Origin: Chloracidobacterium sp.
GTDB lineage: Bacteria; Acidobacteriota; Blastocatellia; Pyrinomonadales; Pyrinomonadaceae
Assembly (NCBI GenBank): GCA_016716365.1
Contig: JADJWM010000018.1
Span: 1-64,000, forward strand
DNA length: 64,000 nucleotides
Direction of reading: 5' to 3'
Translations under genes and position numbers: made by a program
The notes under the pieces: model-generated
Databases searched by the model: none
What the model was told of the DNA's origin: nothing
Seen by the model: only the letters and a program-made list of their open reading frames with translations
Shown: in pieces, positions 17,549 to 25,929 of the stretch
Position numbering within the stretch: position 1 is the stretch's first letter
Layout of the letters: every line of letters begins with the position of its first letter

Positions 17549-18289
17549 CTAGACGGAGGCTCGGGCAAAAGCCGCGTTCTCCAGCTCGATCGCCTTCGGG
17601 AACAGCAAATTATTCTCAAGGTGGATGTGCTGGTGCAGGTCGCGCTCCAAGTTTTCGAGCCGATGGAACAGTGCCGTAAAGCTCGGACATGCGTCGGCGG
17701 GCAATTGGTAATCGGACGTGACCGACCGCATCTTCGCTAATATTTCACCGACCTCCTCGTGTTCGATCGTCATCATCCTGACCGGATTCTTGACCGTTCC
17801 AAATGGAGGGACAAAGTTCGTGCCGCCGCGGCCCGACTTTGCCTCAAGTTCGACGATATAGGGGAAGAGCACCATTTCTTCCTTTGTCATGTGCGGCTCG
17901 AGTTCGTCGCAAAGCGATAAGAAAAGCCGCTTAAGTTCGGTGAGATAAAGATGATGTTCGGAGTGCCGACTCTCGACCTTTTCCATCAGCGGCGTTAGCC
18001 GTTCGGCCTCGCTGCGGGTGAATGCGTGATGGGTTTCGAGGATGTGGCCGATCAACCCGGTCAGCGTCAGGTCCGCGAATCGTCCCGCGTCGTCAATTTT
18101 GCCTTCCCCGATAACGTGGTCGATCTTCTCGATGACATCGGTCGGATCGGCACCGATCTTCAGGCATGCATCCGTGAAAAGAGTGTCGCCGTGGCAGCAG
18201 TAATCGATCTTGTATTCCTCAAAGATCCGAGTGGTGACCGGTGCTTCGAGGGCGATCTCGCGGACGGTTTTCGTTAGTATTTGTTGCAT
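17549..18289 (-). CDS. ric: RIC/ScdA-type iron-sulfur cluster repair di-iron protein
   Basis: 246 residues. The N-terminal ScdA domain has TVREIALEAP and EEYKIDYCCHGDT, where CC is the family's redox cysteine pair (usually YCCGG). A hemerythrin-like domain follows with DLTLTGLIGHILETHHAFTR, HSEHHLYLTELKRLF, EPHMTKEEMVLFPYI, MTIEHEEVG and LHQHIHLENNLLFPKA, giving the His/Glu di-iron ligands. RIC (YtfE) proteins repair Fe-S clusters damaged by nitric oxide or peroxide, which suits a neighbour of an enzyme handling nitrogen oxides. The promoter holds a CRP/FNR dyad at 18350-18365 with a -10-like GATAAT at 18329-18324, again at class II distance. Confidence 0.9.
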   Translation of the reverse strand: MQQILTKTVREIALEAPVTTRIFEEYKIDYCCHGDTLFTDACLKIGADPTDVIEKIDHVIGEGKIDDAGRFADLTLTGLIGHILETHHAFTRSEAERLTPLMEKVESRHSEHHLYLTELKRLFLSLCDELEPHMTKEEMVLFPYIVELEAKSGRGGTNFVPPFGTVKNPVRMMTIEHEEVGEILAKMRSVTSDYQLPADACPSFTALFHRLENLERDLHQHIHLENNLLFPKAIELENAAFARASV

Positions 18290-18349
18290 GTTGGATCCTC
18301 CAAATTTCTGAGACTCACCAGCAATTATCCCGCTTCAGGACGAAGGTTA

Positions 18350-18365
18350 TATGATCCCGATCATA
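18350..18365 (-). promoter_or_regulatory. CRP/FNR-type operator of the ric promoter
   Basis: TATGATCCCGATCATA, dyad with a single central mismatch. On the minus strand a -10-like GATAAT lies at 18329-18324, so the dyad is centred about 41 bases before the expected transcription start near 18317. The start codon of ric is at 18289. Confidence 0.75.
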
Positions 18366-18385
18366 ATGGCCCCGGAATCTGACCT

Positions 18386-18766
18386 TCAGCAATCCGGGCG
18401 GTTTGGCGGATGGGGAAAGGCGTCGGCATTATCGCGATCGTTCTCTCGCGTCCGGCACGCGAGGTCTTTTTCGATAAGGATCGCAAGCTCGGCGCCACCG
18501 CGGGCCGCTTGCGATCCGCGGAGCGACAACTCGTCACCCGTGGCCCATTCGACGACGGCAGATCTTGGGGCGAAGATCGAAATGCCGCCCTCTCCGAATG
18601 CCGCCGAAAACTTGGGATCATCGGCGGTACGCACTTCATAGACCAGGGCCGCGCCGTCCGGACCGAAGTCGACCCGCTCCGCAACCCGTCCTTCGCGAAC
18701 GAGGGCATCGACCTCGGACATGCCGAGCCGCAATCTTAACGAATTCGCATTGAGCCTGAGTTTCAT
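18386..18766 (-). CDS. small protein of unknown function in the nitrogen-oxide regulon
   Basis: 126 residues from ATG 18766, behind GGAGGTACC; the frame extends to 18784 but that start lacks a binding site. The first part (MKLRLNANSLRLRLGMSEVDAL, then REGRVAERVDFGPD) resembles a small conserved family often listed as DUF7009 or hypothetical; the match is by eye. No signal, membrane helix or metal motif is seen, and it is probably cytosolic. It lies between the ric promoter and the CRP/FNR regulator gene and has its own class II-type operator at 18816-18829, so it is expected to respond to the same signal. Confidence 0.6.
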   Translation of the reverse strand: MKLRLNANSLRLRLGMSEVDALVREGRVAERVDFGPDGAALVYEVRTADDPKFSAAFGEGGISIFAPRSAVVEWATGDELSLRGSQAARGGAELAILIEKDLACRTRENDRDNADAFPHPPNRPDC

Positions 18767-18815
18767 TTTCGGTACCTCCGTCACCGGATGTTACCGGATG
18801 CGGCCGCGGCGAGAA

Positions 18816-18829
18816 ATGATCCGGATCAT
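18816..18829 (-). promoter_or_regulatory. CRP/FNR-type operator of the 18766 gene
   Basis: ATGATCCGGATCAT is a perfect 14-bp palindrome. A -10-like TAACAT at 18793-18788 (minus strand) puts the dyad centre about 41 bases before the expected start near 18781. Confidence 0.75.
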
Positions 18830-18841
18830 AAGAGTGAAATT

Positions 18842-19522
18842 CTAGGAGCGGACGAAATTCCGGAGACTCCGGGTGGAGTCAAGATGGATCTTGCCCTGGA
18901 TGATCCTGAAATAGCCTCGGTCCGCAAGTTTGCGGATCGACCGGATCGTTGATTCGAGAGTCAGGCCCGCCATCTCGGCGATATCCTGTCGGCGGTGTGT
19001 GATCTTCTTTGTTTCGTTATCGCCGATCTCGCCCGCAAGTTTAAGCAGGACATTCGCGATCCGCTGCTCGGCCGAAGGCGTGGCGAGGATCTGGACGGTG
19101 TCCGTTCGTTCCCGCAGCAGGCCGCACATACGCTGCATGATCATTGCCGAAAATGTCTCGGATGACGACATCAGGTCGAGGAATACCTGGCGGGGAAGCA
19201 GAAGGAGCCGGCTTTCTTCGGCAGCGACGGCAGTGGCCGGAAAACGCTTTCCGTCCAGCGCGGGCGGGATGGCGAAGATCTCGCCGGGGCCGAACATCCC
19301 GATGATCACCTCTTTGCCGGCCTCCGGAAAGCGGACCATCTTGACCCTGCCCGAAAGCACGATCGGGAGAAACTCCGCCCTGTCGCCCTCGGAGAAAACC
19401 AGTTCGTTGGTCCCGAATAGACGACTGTTTCCCCGCTTCAGGACTTTTTCTCTGGTCTCCGGTTCAAGTTCCCCAAGGATCGGGGCCGCTGTTTCAGCCA
19501 TCGCTTTGCTCACTTGCGGCAC
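18842..19522 (-). CDS. CRP/FNR-family transcription regulator, cysteine-poor (DNR/NnrR-like)
   Basis: 226 residues from GTG 19522, or 219 from ATG 19501. The cyclic-nucleotide-binding-like beta roll (FSEGDRAEFLPIVLSGRVKMVR ... GEIFAIPPALDG) is followed by a dimer helix and a winged helix-turn-helix (HRRQDIAEMAGLTLESTIRSIRKL). The recognition helix keeps the E-(S/T)-x2-R pattern that reads the TGA half site in CRP/FNR proteins, fitting the TGA-N6-TCA dyads at 4073, 18350, 18816 and 19557. There is only one cysteine, so it cannot carry an FNR-type 4Fe-4S cluster; haem-based nitric oxide sensing as in DNR is possible. It probably activates the whole region and may act on its own promoter through 19557. 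Confidence 0.85.
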   Translation of the reverse strand: MPQVSKAMAETAAPILGELEPETREKVLKRGNSRLFGTNELVFSEGDRAEFLPIVLSGRVKMVRFPEAGKEVIIGMFGPGEIFAIPPALDGKRFPATAVAAEESRLLLLPRQVFLDLMSSSETFSAMIMQRMCGLLRERTDTVQILATPSAEQRIANVLLKLAGEIGDNETKKITHRRQDIAEMAGLTLESTIRSIRKLADRGYFRIIQGKIHLDSTRSLRNFVRS

Positions 19523-19556
19523 GGTTTGCCGCCAACACCGTGCGACTTTTCTTTAA

Positions 19557-19574
19557 TTATGATGCAGGTCATAA
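19557..19574. promoter_or_regulatory. CRP/FNR-type operator between the regulator and the porin gene
   Basis: TTATGATGCAGGTCATAA has perfect 6-bp arms around a 6-bp centre. It lies 35 bases upstream of the regulator's GTG start and 86 bases upstream of the porin start. A TTATAA at 19604-19609 could be the -10 of the porin promoter, about 50 bases from the dyad centre. It could serve either gene. Confidence 0.65.
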
Positions 19575-19659
19575 AAAATTTACAGTTCTCTGCGAAACTG
19601 AGCTTATAAAGCCCGCTGTCCAGGTGAACGCGGCTCCGGGCAGAGCGAGGTGCAAAAAG

Positions 19660-21080
19660 ATGAAGTCCTCGATGCTGAGATCGCTTTTTCCTGCGGTCTT
19701 TTTGTTGCTTCTCACGAGCGTGTCAGGGCAAACGGGCGGCGAGCCCAAACCCGATGACTTGCAGCGGCGGATCACCGAACTCGAAAGCCAGATCAAGGCG
19801 ATCAGCGCCGAGCTCGCCCAGCTTAAACAGACGAGCCAAACCGTTTCGGCAGCAGAGAAGGTGGTTGCTGCCCCTCCCGCCCAGACCCCAGCCGCATCGC
19901 GGCAACCCCTCGCAGCGAACCGCCTTCCGCGGCCGGCGATGTCAAGATCACCCCCTACGGGACGATCTATTTCAACGCATTCGGCAACACGGGCGGAGTT
20001 AATAACACAGACGTACCAATGTGGGCGACGGCATTGCCCAGCAGTTCAAGCTCCAGCGTCCGACAGACACGGTTGGGCTTGAAAGTCGACGGGATCAGGG
20101 CCGGAAATGCCCGCGTCGCGGCGGTTGTCGAAGCGGATTTTTTTGGCGGCGTTCCCGGTGTTGGGATCGGTGAAAACTTCGGCGTCGTACGTCTCAGGCT
20201 GGCAAATGTAAGGCTTAATTGGGAAAGAACGTCGCTGACCATCGGGCAGGACTGGATGGTATTTGCTCCGCAGAATCCCGTCTCGCTTGCCGCCGCCGCG
20301 ATCCCGCAGCTTGCGGCCGCGGGCAACAACTGGGCGCGCCTTCCCCAGGTCAAGGTCGAGCACCGGTTCAACCCTAATATCGCTCTTCAGGCGGCGGTGC
20401 TTGCTCCGCAGACGGGTGATTCATCGCCCTCGCCGGCGTTTCTTATTCAGCCGAACAGCGGTGCCGTATCCAACGTGCCCTTCCTCCAGAGCCGGATCGT
20501 GTTTTCAGGCAAGAATTGGCTCGGATCAGGAAAACCGGGCATGATCGGGATCTCCGGGCATTTCGGCCGTTCCCGCATCTTTCAGGGAACGCCGAGCATA
20601 GGCCGGACGATCGATTCGACGGGGATAGCCGCGGATTGGAATTTTCCGTTGGCGAAACGGGTCACCCTCAGCGGAGAAGTGTTCTTTGGCCAGAACCTGG
20701 GCGGCTTTCAGGCAGGGGTCTTCCAGGGGTACAATCCGGATCCGTTGGTGCTGAACGGTTCGAACCGTGAACCTCAGGGAGCCAGCGCCATAGGCACGCG
20801 CGGCGGTTGGGTTCAGGCCGGATTCACTCCGAATGTCCTGAAAGACAGGCTCACGGTCTATGCCTCATTCGGCATCGACGACCCAAGCGACGAAGATCTT
20901 CTAAGTGTCGTCCCTCGCGATTGGCGAACACAAAATACGGCATTCGCGTTCGACGCGATCTATAGAGTAACCCCGCAGTTCTCTGTCGGCGCCGAAGTGC
21001 GTTCGTTCCGTACGACGTATTTCTTGTCCGGCACGCGTCGAGCAACCCATTTCAACCTGGCCGCCGCCTACTCGTTTTGA
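19660..21080 (+). CDS. outer-membrane porin with N-terminal coiled coil (one frameshift)
   Basis: ATG 19660 follows GCGAGGTG and begins a signal peptide (LFPAVFLLLLTSVSG). A short coiled coil follows (LQRRITELESQIKAISAELAQLKQ), then a Pro/Ala linker, then a 16-to-18-strand barrel-like region running from TPYGTIYFNAFG to the C-terminal FNLAAAYSF, whose last residue is Phe as in outer-membrane proteins. Coiled-coil-plus-barrel proteins are trimeric porins of the DcaP/OprO kind. The frame changes once in the linker near 19897; from there the correct frame reads AATPRSEPPSAAGDVKITPYG. The gene faces the CRP/FNR regulator with a shared operator, so it may admit nitrate, nitrite or another substrate of the enzyme encoded at 9623. 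Substrate is inferred from position only. Confidence 0.75.
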
Positions 21081-21287
21081 CCACGAGCCGGTAGACGGAC
21101 CCGCAAAAAACAGGCAACCGGGACCGGCGTTGATGCTTCAAAAGACCGTTTACTTAGCGACCGAGCCGCCGATCTTCATAGATCAAAGTGCCTTTGCTTC
21201 TAATTAGTACGGTGATCTGCTGTTCGACATGTGATCTGATATACTGCCACGAAAAACGTTGGTGTCAAAAAAGGAAGGAAAATAAAT

Positions 21288-21917
21288 ATGCGCAAGATCC
21301 TCACTGTTTTTGTTGCGCTACTCGTAAGCGCGACCTACGTCTCGGCCCAGGCCGAACCCACTTCTCCAAAACAGTTTCCCGGAATAGACATTGAGAATTT
21401 CGGTCAGATGGACACGCGGTTTTTCCGCGGGTCACAGCCGACCCAGGAAGATTACCGTGATCTCAAAGAGTTCGGCATTAATACGGTCATCGATCTGCGA
21501 AAGGATTCCGAAGAATATTCGAAACCGACCGTCGAGTCTCTAGGCATGAAGTACATTAACATTCCCATGACTGGTTGGACCACACGGGACGAAAGCGTAG
21601 CCGAGTTCATGGCGGCTATCGAGGATCCTGCAAACGGCAACGTTTACGTCCACTGTGCAGCCGGGAAGCATCGAACCGGATTGGTGGGCGCGGTCTATCG
21701 TCTGGAAAACTACGGTTGGGACTACGATACGGCGTTCAAGGAAATGAAGAACTATAAGTACTTCTCCGGCTTGTTCCACCGAAAGATCAAGAGCTACGTC
21801 AAGAAATACTACGACCGTTTCGGCGAGGAAAAGCAGGCGGCCTTTCGGGCGGCCCAGGCCGCGAAGGCCGCGGCTGCTGCAGGCGCGCAGGCATCTGGCG
21901 CCGCGATTGTAAACTGA
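21288..21917 (+). CDS. exported dual-specificity / tyrosine phosphatase-like protein
   Basis: 209 residues behind AAGGAAGGAAAA. A signal peptide (ILTVFVALLVSATYVSAQA) is followed by a cysteine-phosphatase fold: RFFRGSQPTQEDYRDLKEFG, INTVIDLR, and the P-loop VHCAAGKHRTG (C-x5-R, about residue 121-131). Such DSP/PTP-like proteins act on phosphotyrosine, inositol phosphates or lipid phosphates; export means the target is periplasmic or outside. The C-terminus is Ala-rich (AAQAAKAAAAAGAQASGAA). It stands alone and ends at a strong terminator (21942). The polyphosphate operon on the other strand follows immediately, which may or may not be meaningful. Confidence 0.85.
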   Translation: MRKILTVFVALLVSATYVSAQAEPTSPKQFPGIDIENFGQMDTRFFRGSQPTQEDYRDLKEFGINTVIDLRKDSEEYSKPTVESLGMKYINIPMTGWTTRDESVAEFMAAIEDPANGNVYVHCAAGKHRTGLVGAVYRLENYGWDYDTAFKEMKNYKYFSGLFHRKIKSYVKKYYDRFGEEKQAAFRAAQAAKAAAAAGAQASGAAIVN

Positions 21918-21941
21918 CCTGTCTCTTTTTCAAACAAACGA

Positions 21942-21965
21942 GGCGGCGGGATCCCGCCGCCTTTT
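21942..21965 (+). terminator. intrinsic terminator between converging genes
   Basis: GGCGGCGGGATCCCGCCGCC (21942-21961) is a perfect 20-bp palindrome followed by TTTT. It ends the phosphatase gene; the DUF4956 gene on the other strand stops at 21966. Confidence 0.75.
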
Positions 21966-22841
21966 CTATTGATAAACGTCCGTTGCACTTTTGGTCTTTG
22001 ACCACTGAATGCCTTCAATGTTCCGGTCGGCCGCAAGTATCCTGTCGCTGAGAACATCGGTGCTGAGATTTAGCCGGAGGTTCAGATAGTACTGAATGTG
22101 CCCGATCGGCTCCTCGGCGTCGGGCGGGTCCAACTGCCGGACCTCAGCGTCCAACCCGTTCCGCTTAAATATCTTCTTAAGGATCTCCTGCGTCAGGTCG
22201 GTGTTGCGTGTCTTTACCGAAAGCTCCATCGACCTGAATGCCTGTTCCTGTTCGTTGTATTCAAGGATGAACAGAAGCGGCAGCGAGAAAGCGCACAAGG
22301 CGACACCTAGGTCCCAGCGTCCTACGCCTGAAGCCAGGCCGAACGTCAAGCTTATCAAAAGCACAGTGACCTCTTTCGGGTCGCGAATATTGGTCCTGAA
22401 TCGGACGATCGACGCCGCGGCAAAGATCGCGAAGGCCCTTGCGGCGTTATCTCCCACGACCATCATCAAGGCGGCCGCGACAGCGGCAAGCAATATCTGT
22501 GTTTGGGCGACGTATAGATTCCGCTGAAAAAGAGGGAAGTTCTTTCGGGGCCGAAACGCAAGCACCGTTGCAAGGATCACAGCCAGAAGAAGATGGAGGA
22601 TGATCCGGACGATGGTCTCCAATGGCGACCCCGTTCGTGCGGCCGGGCCTCCATTGCGGACTCCGACCACCTCCCAGAATGTGGTGGTCGACTCCGGTTC
22701 CGCAGACGTCTGCGTTGCCTGGGGAGCGGTGTTGGCAATACCGGTCGCCGAGGATCCGTAGTACGTAGATAGAAACAACCCCAAGGCCGCGGCGGCCGCG
22801 ATCGCGGCGATCAGGAATATTAAGAGATACGACCGCTTCAT
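21966..22841 (-). CDS. DUF4956-type membrane protein
   Basis: 291 residues from ATG 22841, one base after the stop of the upstream gene. It has one N-terminal helix (YLLIFLIAAIAAAAALGLFL), then a block of three to four helices with RNLYVAQTQILLAAVAAALMMVVGDNAARAFAIFAAASIVRFRTNIRDPKEVTVLLI-type sequence, the core of DUF4956, and a soluble C-terminal part (residues 190-291). DUF4956 proteins are known as neighbours of VTC-type polyphosphate polymerase and CotH kinase genes in other bacteria. Here it is the third gene behind ppk1 and a secreted kinase-like protein, so a role in polyphosphate handling at the membrane is plausible but inferred. Confidence 0.75.
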   Translation of the reverse strand: MKRSYLLIFLIAAIAAAAALGLFLSTYYGSSATGIANTAPQATQTSAEPESTTTFWEVVGVRNGGPAARTGSPLETIVRIILHLLLAVILATVLAFRPRKNFPLFQRNLYVAQTQILLAAVAAALMMVVGDNAARAFAIFAAASIVRFRTNIRDPKEVTVLLISLTFGLASGVGRWDLGVALCAFSLPLLFILEYNEQEQAFRSMELSVKTRNTDLTQEILKKIFKRNGLDAEVRQLDPPDAEEPIGHIQYYLNLRLNLSTDVLSDRILAADRNIEGIQWSKTKSATDVYQ

Positions 22842-22842
22842 T

Positions 22843-23754
22843 CTAGTTACCGGCCAGGTTGTTGCCGGCCGCCGCATTTCTCAGCTCGGCTATCTTCCTC
22901 TTGACCGACTCCACATACATCGCGACCTCGGCATCCGAAAAATTTGCCGCCCTGAATGCGTCACCGATCTGCTTATCACTCAACTGGCTCATCAGTCCTG
23001 CGAGCCATCGAGCGTCCTCGACCGTAAACGCCTTGAAGATATCCCGGTTTTTTCCCTTGTATGCGAGTATCACATCGCCGTCGCTCTCAACGCGCCGGAT
23101 GAGCTTCGTCTTTGCATAATGCTCCGGGCTTCCGGTCTTGCGCCCAAGCCTATAGATGATCGGCAGGTTATTATTGCCAAGTCGGCCGAATGTAGCCCCT
23201 AGGTCGCTTATGATGTAGTGGTTCTCATCACCAACATCAAGTACCTTGTTTTGCAGGTCAAGCACGTCCCAATTGGTCATAAAGACCATTAATATCTTCA
23301 ACCCCTGAAGCTCCCGGGTCCCGACGAATGGGTTCTTCTTCCATTTCCATTCCTCAAGCCGCTCAACGTTATCGGGACGGGCCTCAAGCCGCACATTCCT
23401 GAACGTGCCTTTTCCGGGGATCGTTATCGACGGGACAAGGTAATTGACCTCGGTCTTATATCCTATTCCGTAAAGGAGCCTGACCGCGGCGGTTTCGGGC
23501 CTGGCTTCGCGGCCGAGTTTTGCGACCCAGACGTTTCCAGAACCGTCCTTGATCCGATATTTCTTATTGTGGCCGTCTTTTTCTTCTTTGACAAATTCGA
23601 CCTTGCTTAGGTCCGGGCGCATTTCATCACCGCCCGGCCCGGCGAAAAGGTCCATCTCAGGGATGTTCACCCGCTCCCACATTACGTTCTTCTGGGCATG
23701 GGCCGCCGAGATCAAGGAAAGTACTAATATTGAAATTAAGACATATCTACTCAT
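22843..23754 (-). CDS. exported protein with kinase-like (HipA/PI-kinase-like) motifs
   Basis: 303 residues with a signal peptide (YVLISILVLSLISAAHA). In order: YRIKDGSGNVWVAKLGREARPETAAVRLLY (a possible ATP-binding strand with Lys and a following Glu helix), a middle helix, MTNWDVLDLQNKVL (about residue 158, like the catalytic N-W-D...N loop of HipA/PI-type kinases) and YIISDLGATFGR (about 182, like the metal-binding D-x-G). This pattern suggests a kinase fold, but the assignment is by eye and the protein could be a pseudokinase. Being exported, it would act in the periplasm. It is 24 bases behind ppk1 and one base ahead of the DUF4956 gene, so the three form an operon. Confidence 0.6.
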   Translation of the reverse strand: MSRYVLISILVLSLISAAHAQKNVMWERVNIPEMDLFAGPGGDEMRPDLSKVEFVKEEKDGHNKKYRIKDGSGNVWVAKLGREARPETAAVRLLYGIGYKTEVNYLVPSITIPGKGTFRNVRLEARPDNVERLEEWKWKKNPFVGTRELQGLKILMVFMTNWDVLDLQNKVLDVGDENHYIISDLGATFGRLGNNNLPIIYRLGRKTGSPEHYAKTKLIRRVESDGDVILAYKGKNRDIFKAFTVEDARWLAGLMSQLSDKQIGDAFRAANFSDAEVAMYVESVKRKIAELRNAAAGNNLAGN

Positions 23755-23778
23755 TGCTGTTTCCCCCGCTTGTTCGTA

Positions 23779-25929
23779 CTAATTTCTGATCGGAAATTCG
23801 TGCATTGAGCTTCGCGATCGGAAATGAAGCTGCGCGTCCACGCGTTCCCCATTCTGTTCTGGCCTGACATACGATCCATCCTGCTGAAGCAGCCTTGCCT
23901 TGGCGTTATCCTGCAGATATATCGGAAGATACTTCTCGCTTAGATACGCCGCGATCCGGCGATCGGTGATCGGTGCGAGGACCTCGACGCGGCGATCAAG
24001 ATTTCTGGGCATCCAGTCGGAACTGCCGATAAACACCTCCGGGTCGCCGCCGTTCTCAAAGTAGTAAACACGGCTGTGTTCAAGCAACCGGCCGACGATG
24101 CTGCGAACGCGAATATTCTCCGACATTCCCGAAACACCCGGCCGCAGCGTGCAGATGCCGCGCACGATCAGGTCGATCTCGACTCCCGCTTGCGAAGCTT
24201 CGTAAAGTTTGTTGACGATCTCGGTATCGGCGAGGCGGTTGATCTTAGCGATCATTCTGGCTCGTTTTCCGGCCCTCGCATTCTCGGTCTCCCGCTCAAT
24301 GAGTGCCAACATCCGTTCCCGCAGATCGATCGGGGCTATCAGGACCTTTCGAACCTTTTTCGGCTCAGTGTAAACCGTCAAATAATTGAACAGGTCCGCT
24401 ACATCGGCCCCGATCTCCTCGTCCGCGGTGAGGAGCCCAAGGTCAGTATAGATGGTCGAGGTCGCCGGATTGTAATTGCCCGTTGCAAGGTGGACATACC
24501 GCCTCAGCTTTTCGCCCTCCCTGCGGACGATCAGCGTCGTCTTAGCATGGGTCTTGAGCCCCAGAAGTCCGTACACGACGTGCACGCCGGCCTCTTCCAG
24601 ACGCTTGCCCCATTCGATATTGTTCGCTTCATCAAATCTGGCCTTGATCTCGATCAGCGCCGTCACCTGCTTGCCGTTTTCGCTCGCCTTGATCAGGAGC
24701 GGGGCGATCGGCGAATCCTCGCCGATCCTGTAAAGACACATCTTGATCGCCAGGACGTCAGGATCGTCGGCCGCTTCGGCGATCATGTCCGTGACGGTAC
24801 TGTAAGGCTGATACGGATGATGGAGAAGGATATCTTCCCGCCCTATCAGCTCGAAGATCGATCCGTCAGGGGAGAGCCGGTCAAACGGTTCCGGCCGAAT
24901 CGAAGGTTCCTTCAGGTCGGGGCGGTTAAGATTTACGATGCTCCAGAGATCGCTGATCTTCATCAGGCCGTCAACGGAATAAACATCGTCTTGCTCGATC
25001 TTCAGACACTCCGTAAGGTGACGGACCATTTGCTCCGGCATCGACCGTGCAACCTCCAGCCGCACGACATCCCCAAAACGGCGTTCCTTCAGGTTCTCTT
25101 CCATCGTTTCGAGGATGTCCCGAGCTTCGGATTCGCGCAGGTCCAGATCGCCATCCCGCGTGATCCGAAAGATATGGCAGCGGTCCGGCGCCGCATCCGG
25201 AGCGATCTTAGCGATGTTTGCCGTCACGATCTCCTCGATCGGAACAAAGCGGGTTTCATCGCCGCCGCCAACCGGGACAAACCGGGGAAGGAACGAAGGG
25301 ATCTCGATCCTGACAAAAAATTCGTCGCCGATCTTCGCGAAAGATCGGGCGACCCGCTTCGACAAGACGGGTTTTATATACAAGCCGATGCTGAGCGAGC
25401 TGCCCGAAATATATGGGAAAGGATGGGTGGGATCCACCGCCTGAGGGGTGATGACGGGCATGATATGCTCATCGAAATACATATCAAGCCGGGCGCGGTC
25501 CTCGGAGGCCAACCGTTTGTACGAATCCAATACGACGCCTTCCCTCGAGAGATCTGGTATAAGTGAGTCCGTCAGACACTTTGACTGCTTCGCCGTCATT
25601 TTAAGAACCCGACTTCGGATCTCAGTCAGAAGCTCCGGGCCGCTGAACCCGTCGGTCGAAACCTCGATCTTCGTGCCGAGTCTTTGCTTTAACGACGAGA
25701 CCCGGATCATAAAGAATTCGTCCAGGTTTGAGCCGAAGATCGCAATGAACTTCAAGCGCTCGAGAAGCGGAAGCGATTCGTCCAGTCCTTCGTGCAAAAC
25801 GCTCTTGAAGAACTCAAGAAGACTCAGGTCCCGGTTGATAAAATTCGAGAGCGGACGCTCGCCGACAGCCGTGAGTTTCGCCGCCGCACCGCTGCCGTAG
25901 TTGGATAAATTTTGTAATGCTGTTGCCAT
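23779..25929 (-). CDS. ppk1: polyphosphate kinase 1
   Basis: 716 residues, full family length. FINRDLSLLEFFKSVLHEG and LKFIAIFGSNLDEFFMIRV are the conserved N-terminal domain; DILLHHPYQPYSTVTDMI starts the catalytic half. The phospho-accepting histidine lies in GLKTHAKTTLIVRREG (about residue 460), and ARMIAKINRLADTEIV and VYYFENGGDPEVFIGSSDWMPRNLDRRVEV carry the second active-site segment. It makes polyphosphate from ATP reversibly, at the inner face of the membrane. It is the first gene of the ppk1 / kinase-like / DUF4956 operon. Confidence 0.97.
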   Translation of the reverse strand: MATALQNLSNYGSGAAAKLTAVGERPLSNFINRDLSLLEFFKSVLHEGLDESLPLLERLKFIAIFGSNLDEFFMIRVSSLKQRLGTKIEVSTDGFSGPELLTEIRSRVLKMTAKQSKCLTDSLIPDLSREGVVLDSYKRLASEDRARLDMYFDEHIMPVITPQAVDPTHPFPYISGSSLSIGLYIKPVLSKRVARSFAKIGDEFFVRIEIPSFLPRFVPVGGGDETRFVPIEEIVTANIAKIAPDAAPDRCHIFRITRDGDLDLRESEARDILETMEENLKERRFGDVVRLEVARSMPEQMVRHLTECLKIEQDDVYSVDGLMKISDLWSIVNLNRPDLKEPSIRPEPFDRLSPDGSIFELIGREDILLHHPYQPYSTVTDMIAEAADDPDVLAIKMCLYRIGEDSPIAPLLIKASENGKQVTALIEIKARFDEANNIEWGKRLEEAGVHVVYGLLGLKTHAKTTLIVRREGEKLRRYVHLATGNYNPATSTIYTDLGLLTADEEIGADVADLFNYLTVYTEPKKVRKVLIAPIDLRERMLALIERETENARAGKRARMIAKINRLADTEIVNKLYEASQAGVEIDLIVRGICTLRPGVSGMSENIRVRSIVGRLLEHSRVYYFENGGDPEVFIGSSDWMPRNLDRRVEVLAPITDRRIAAYLSEKYLPIYLQDNAKARLLQQDGSYVRPEQNGERVDAQLHFRSRSSMHEFPIRN

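Noticed and set aside
18842..19522. Calling the regulator FNR
   Set aside because: FNR needs four cysteines for its cluster; this protein has one.
24076..25566. 496-codon plus-strand frame opposite ppk1
   Set aside because: ppk1 is certain on the minus strand; the product of this frame has no domain.
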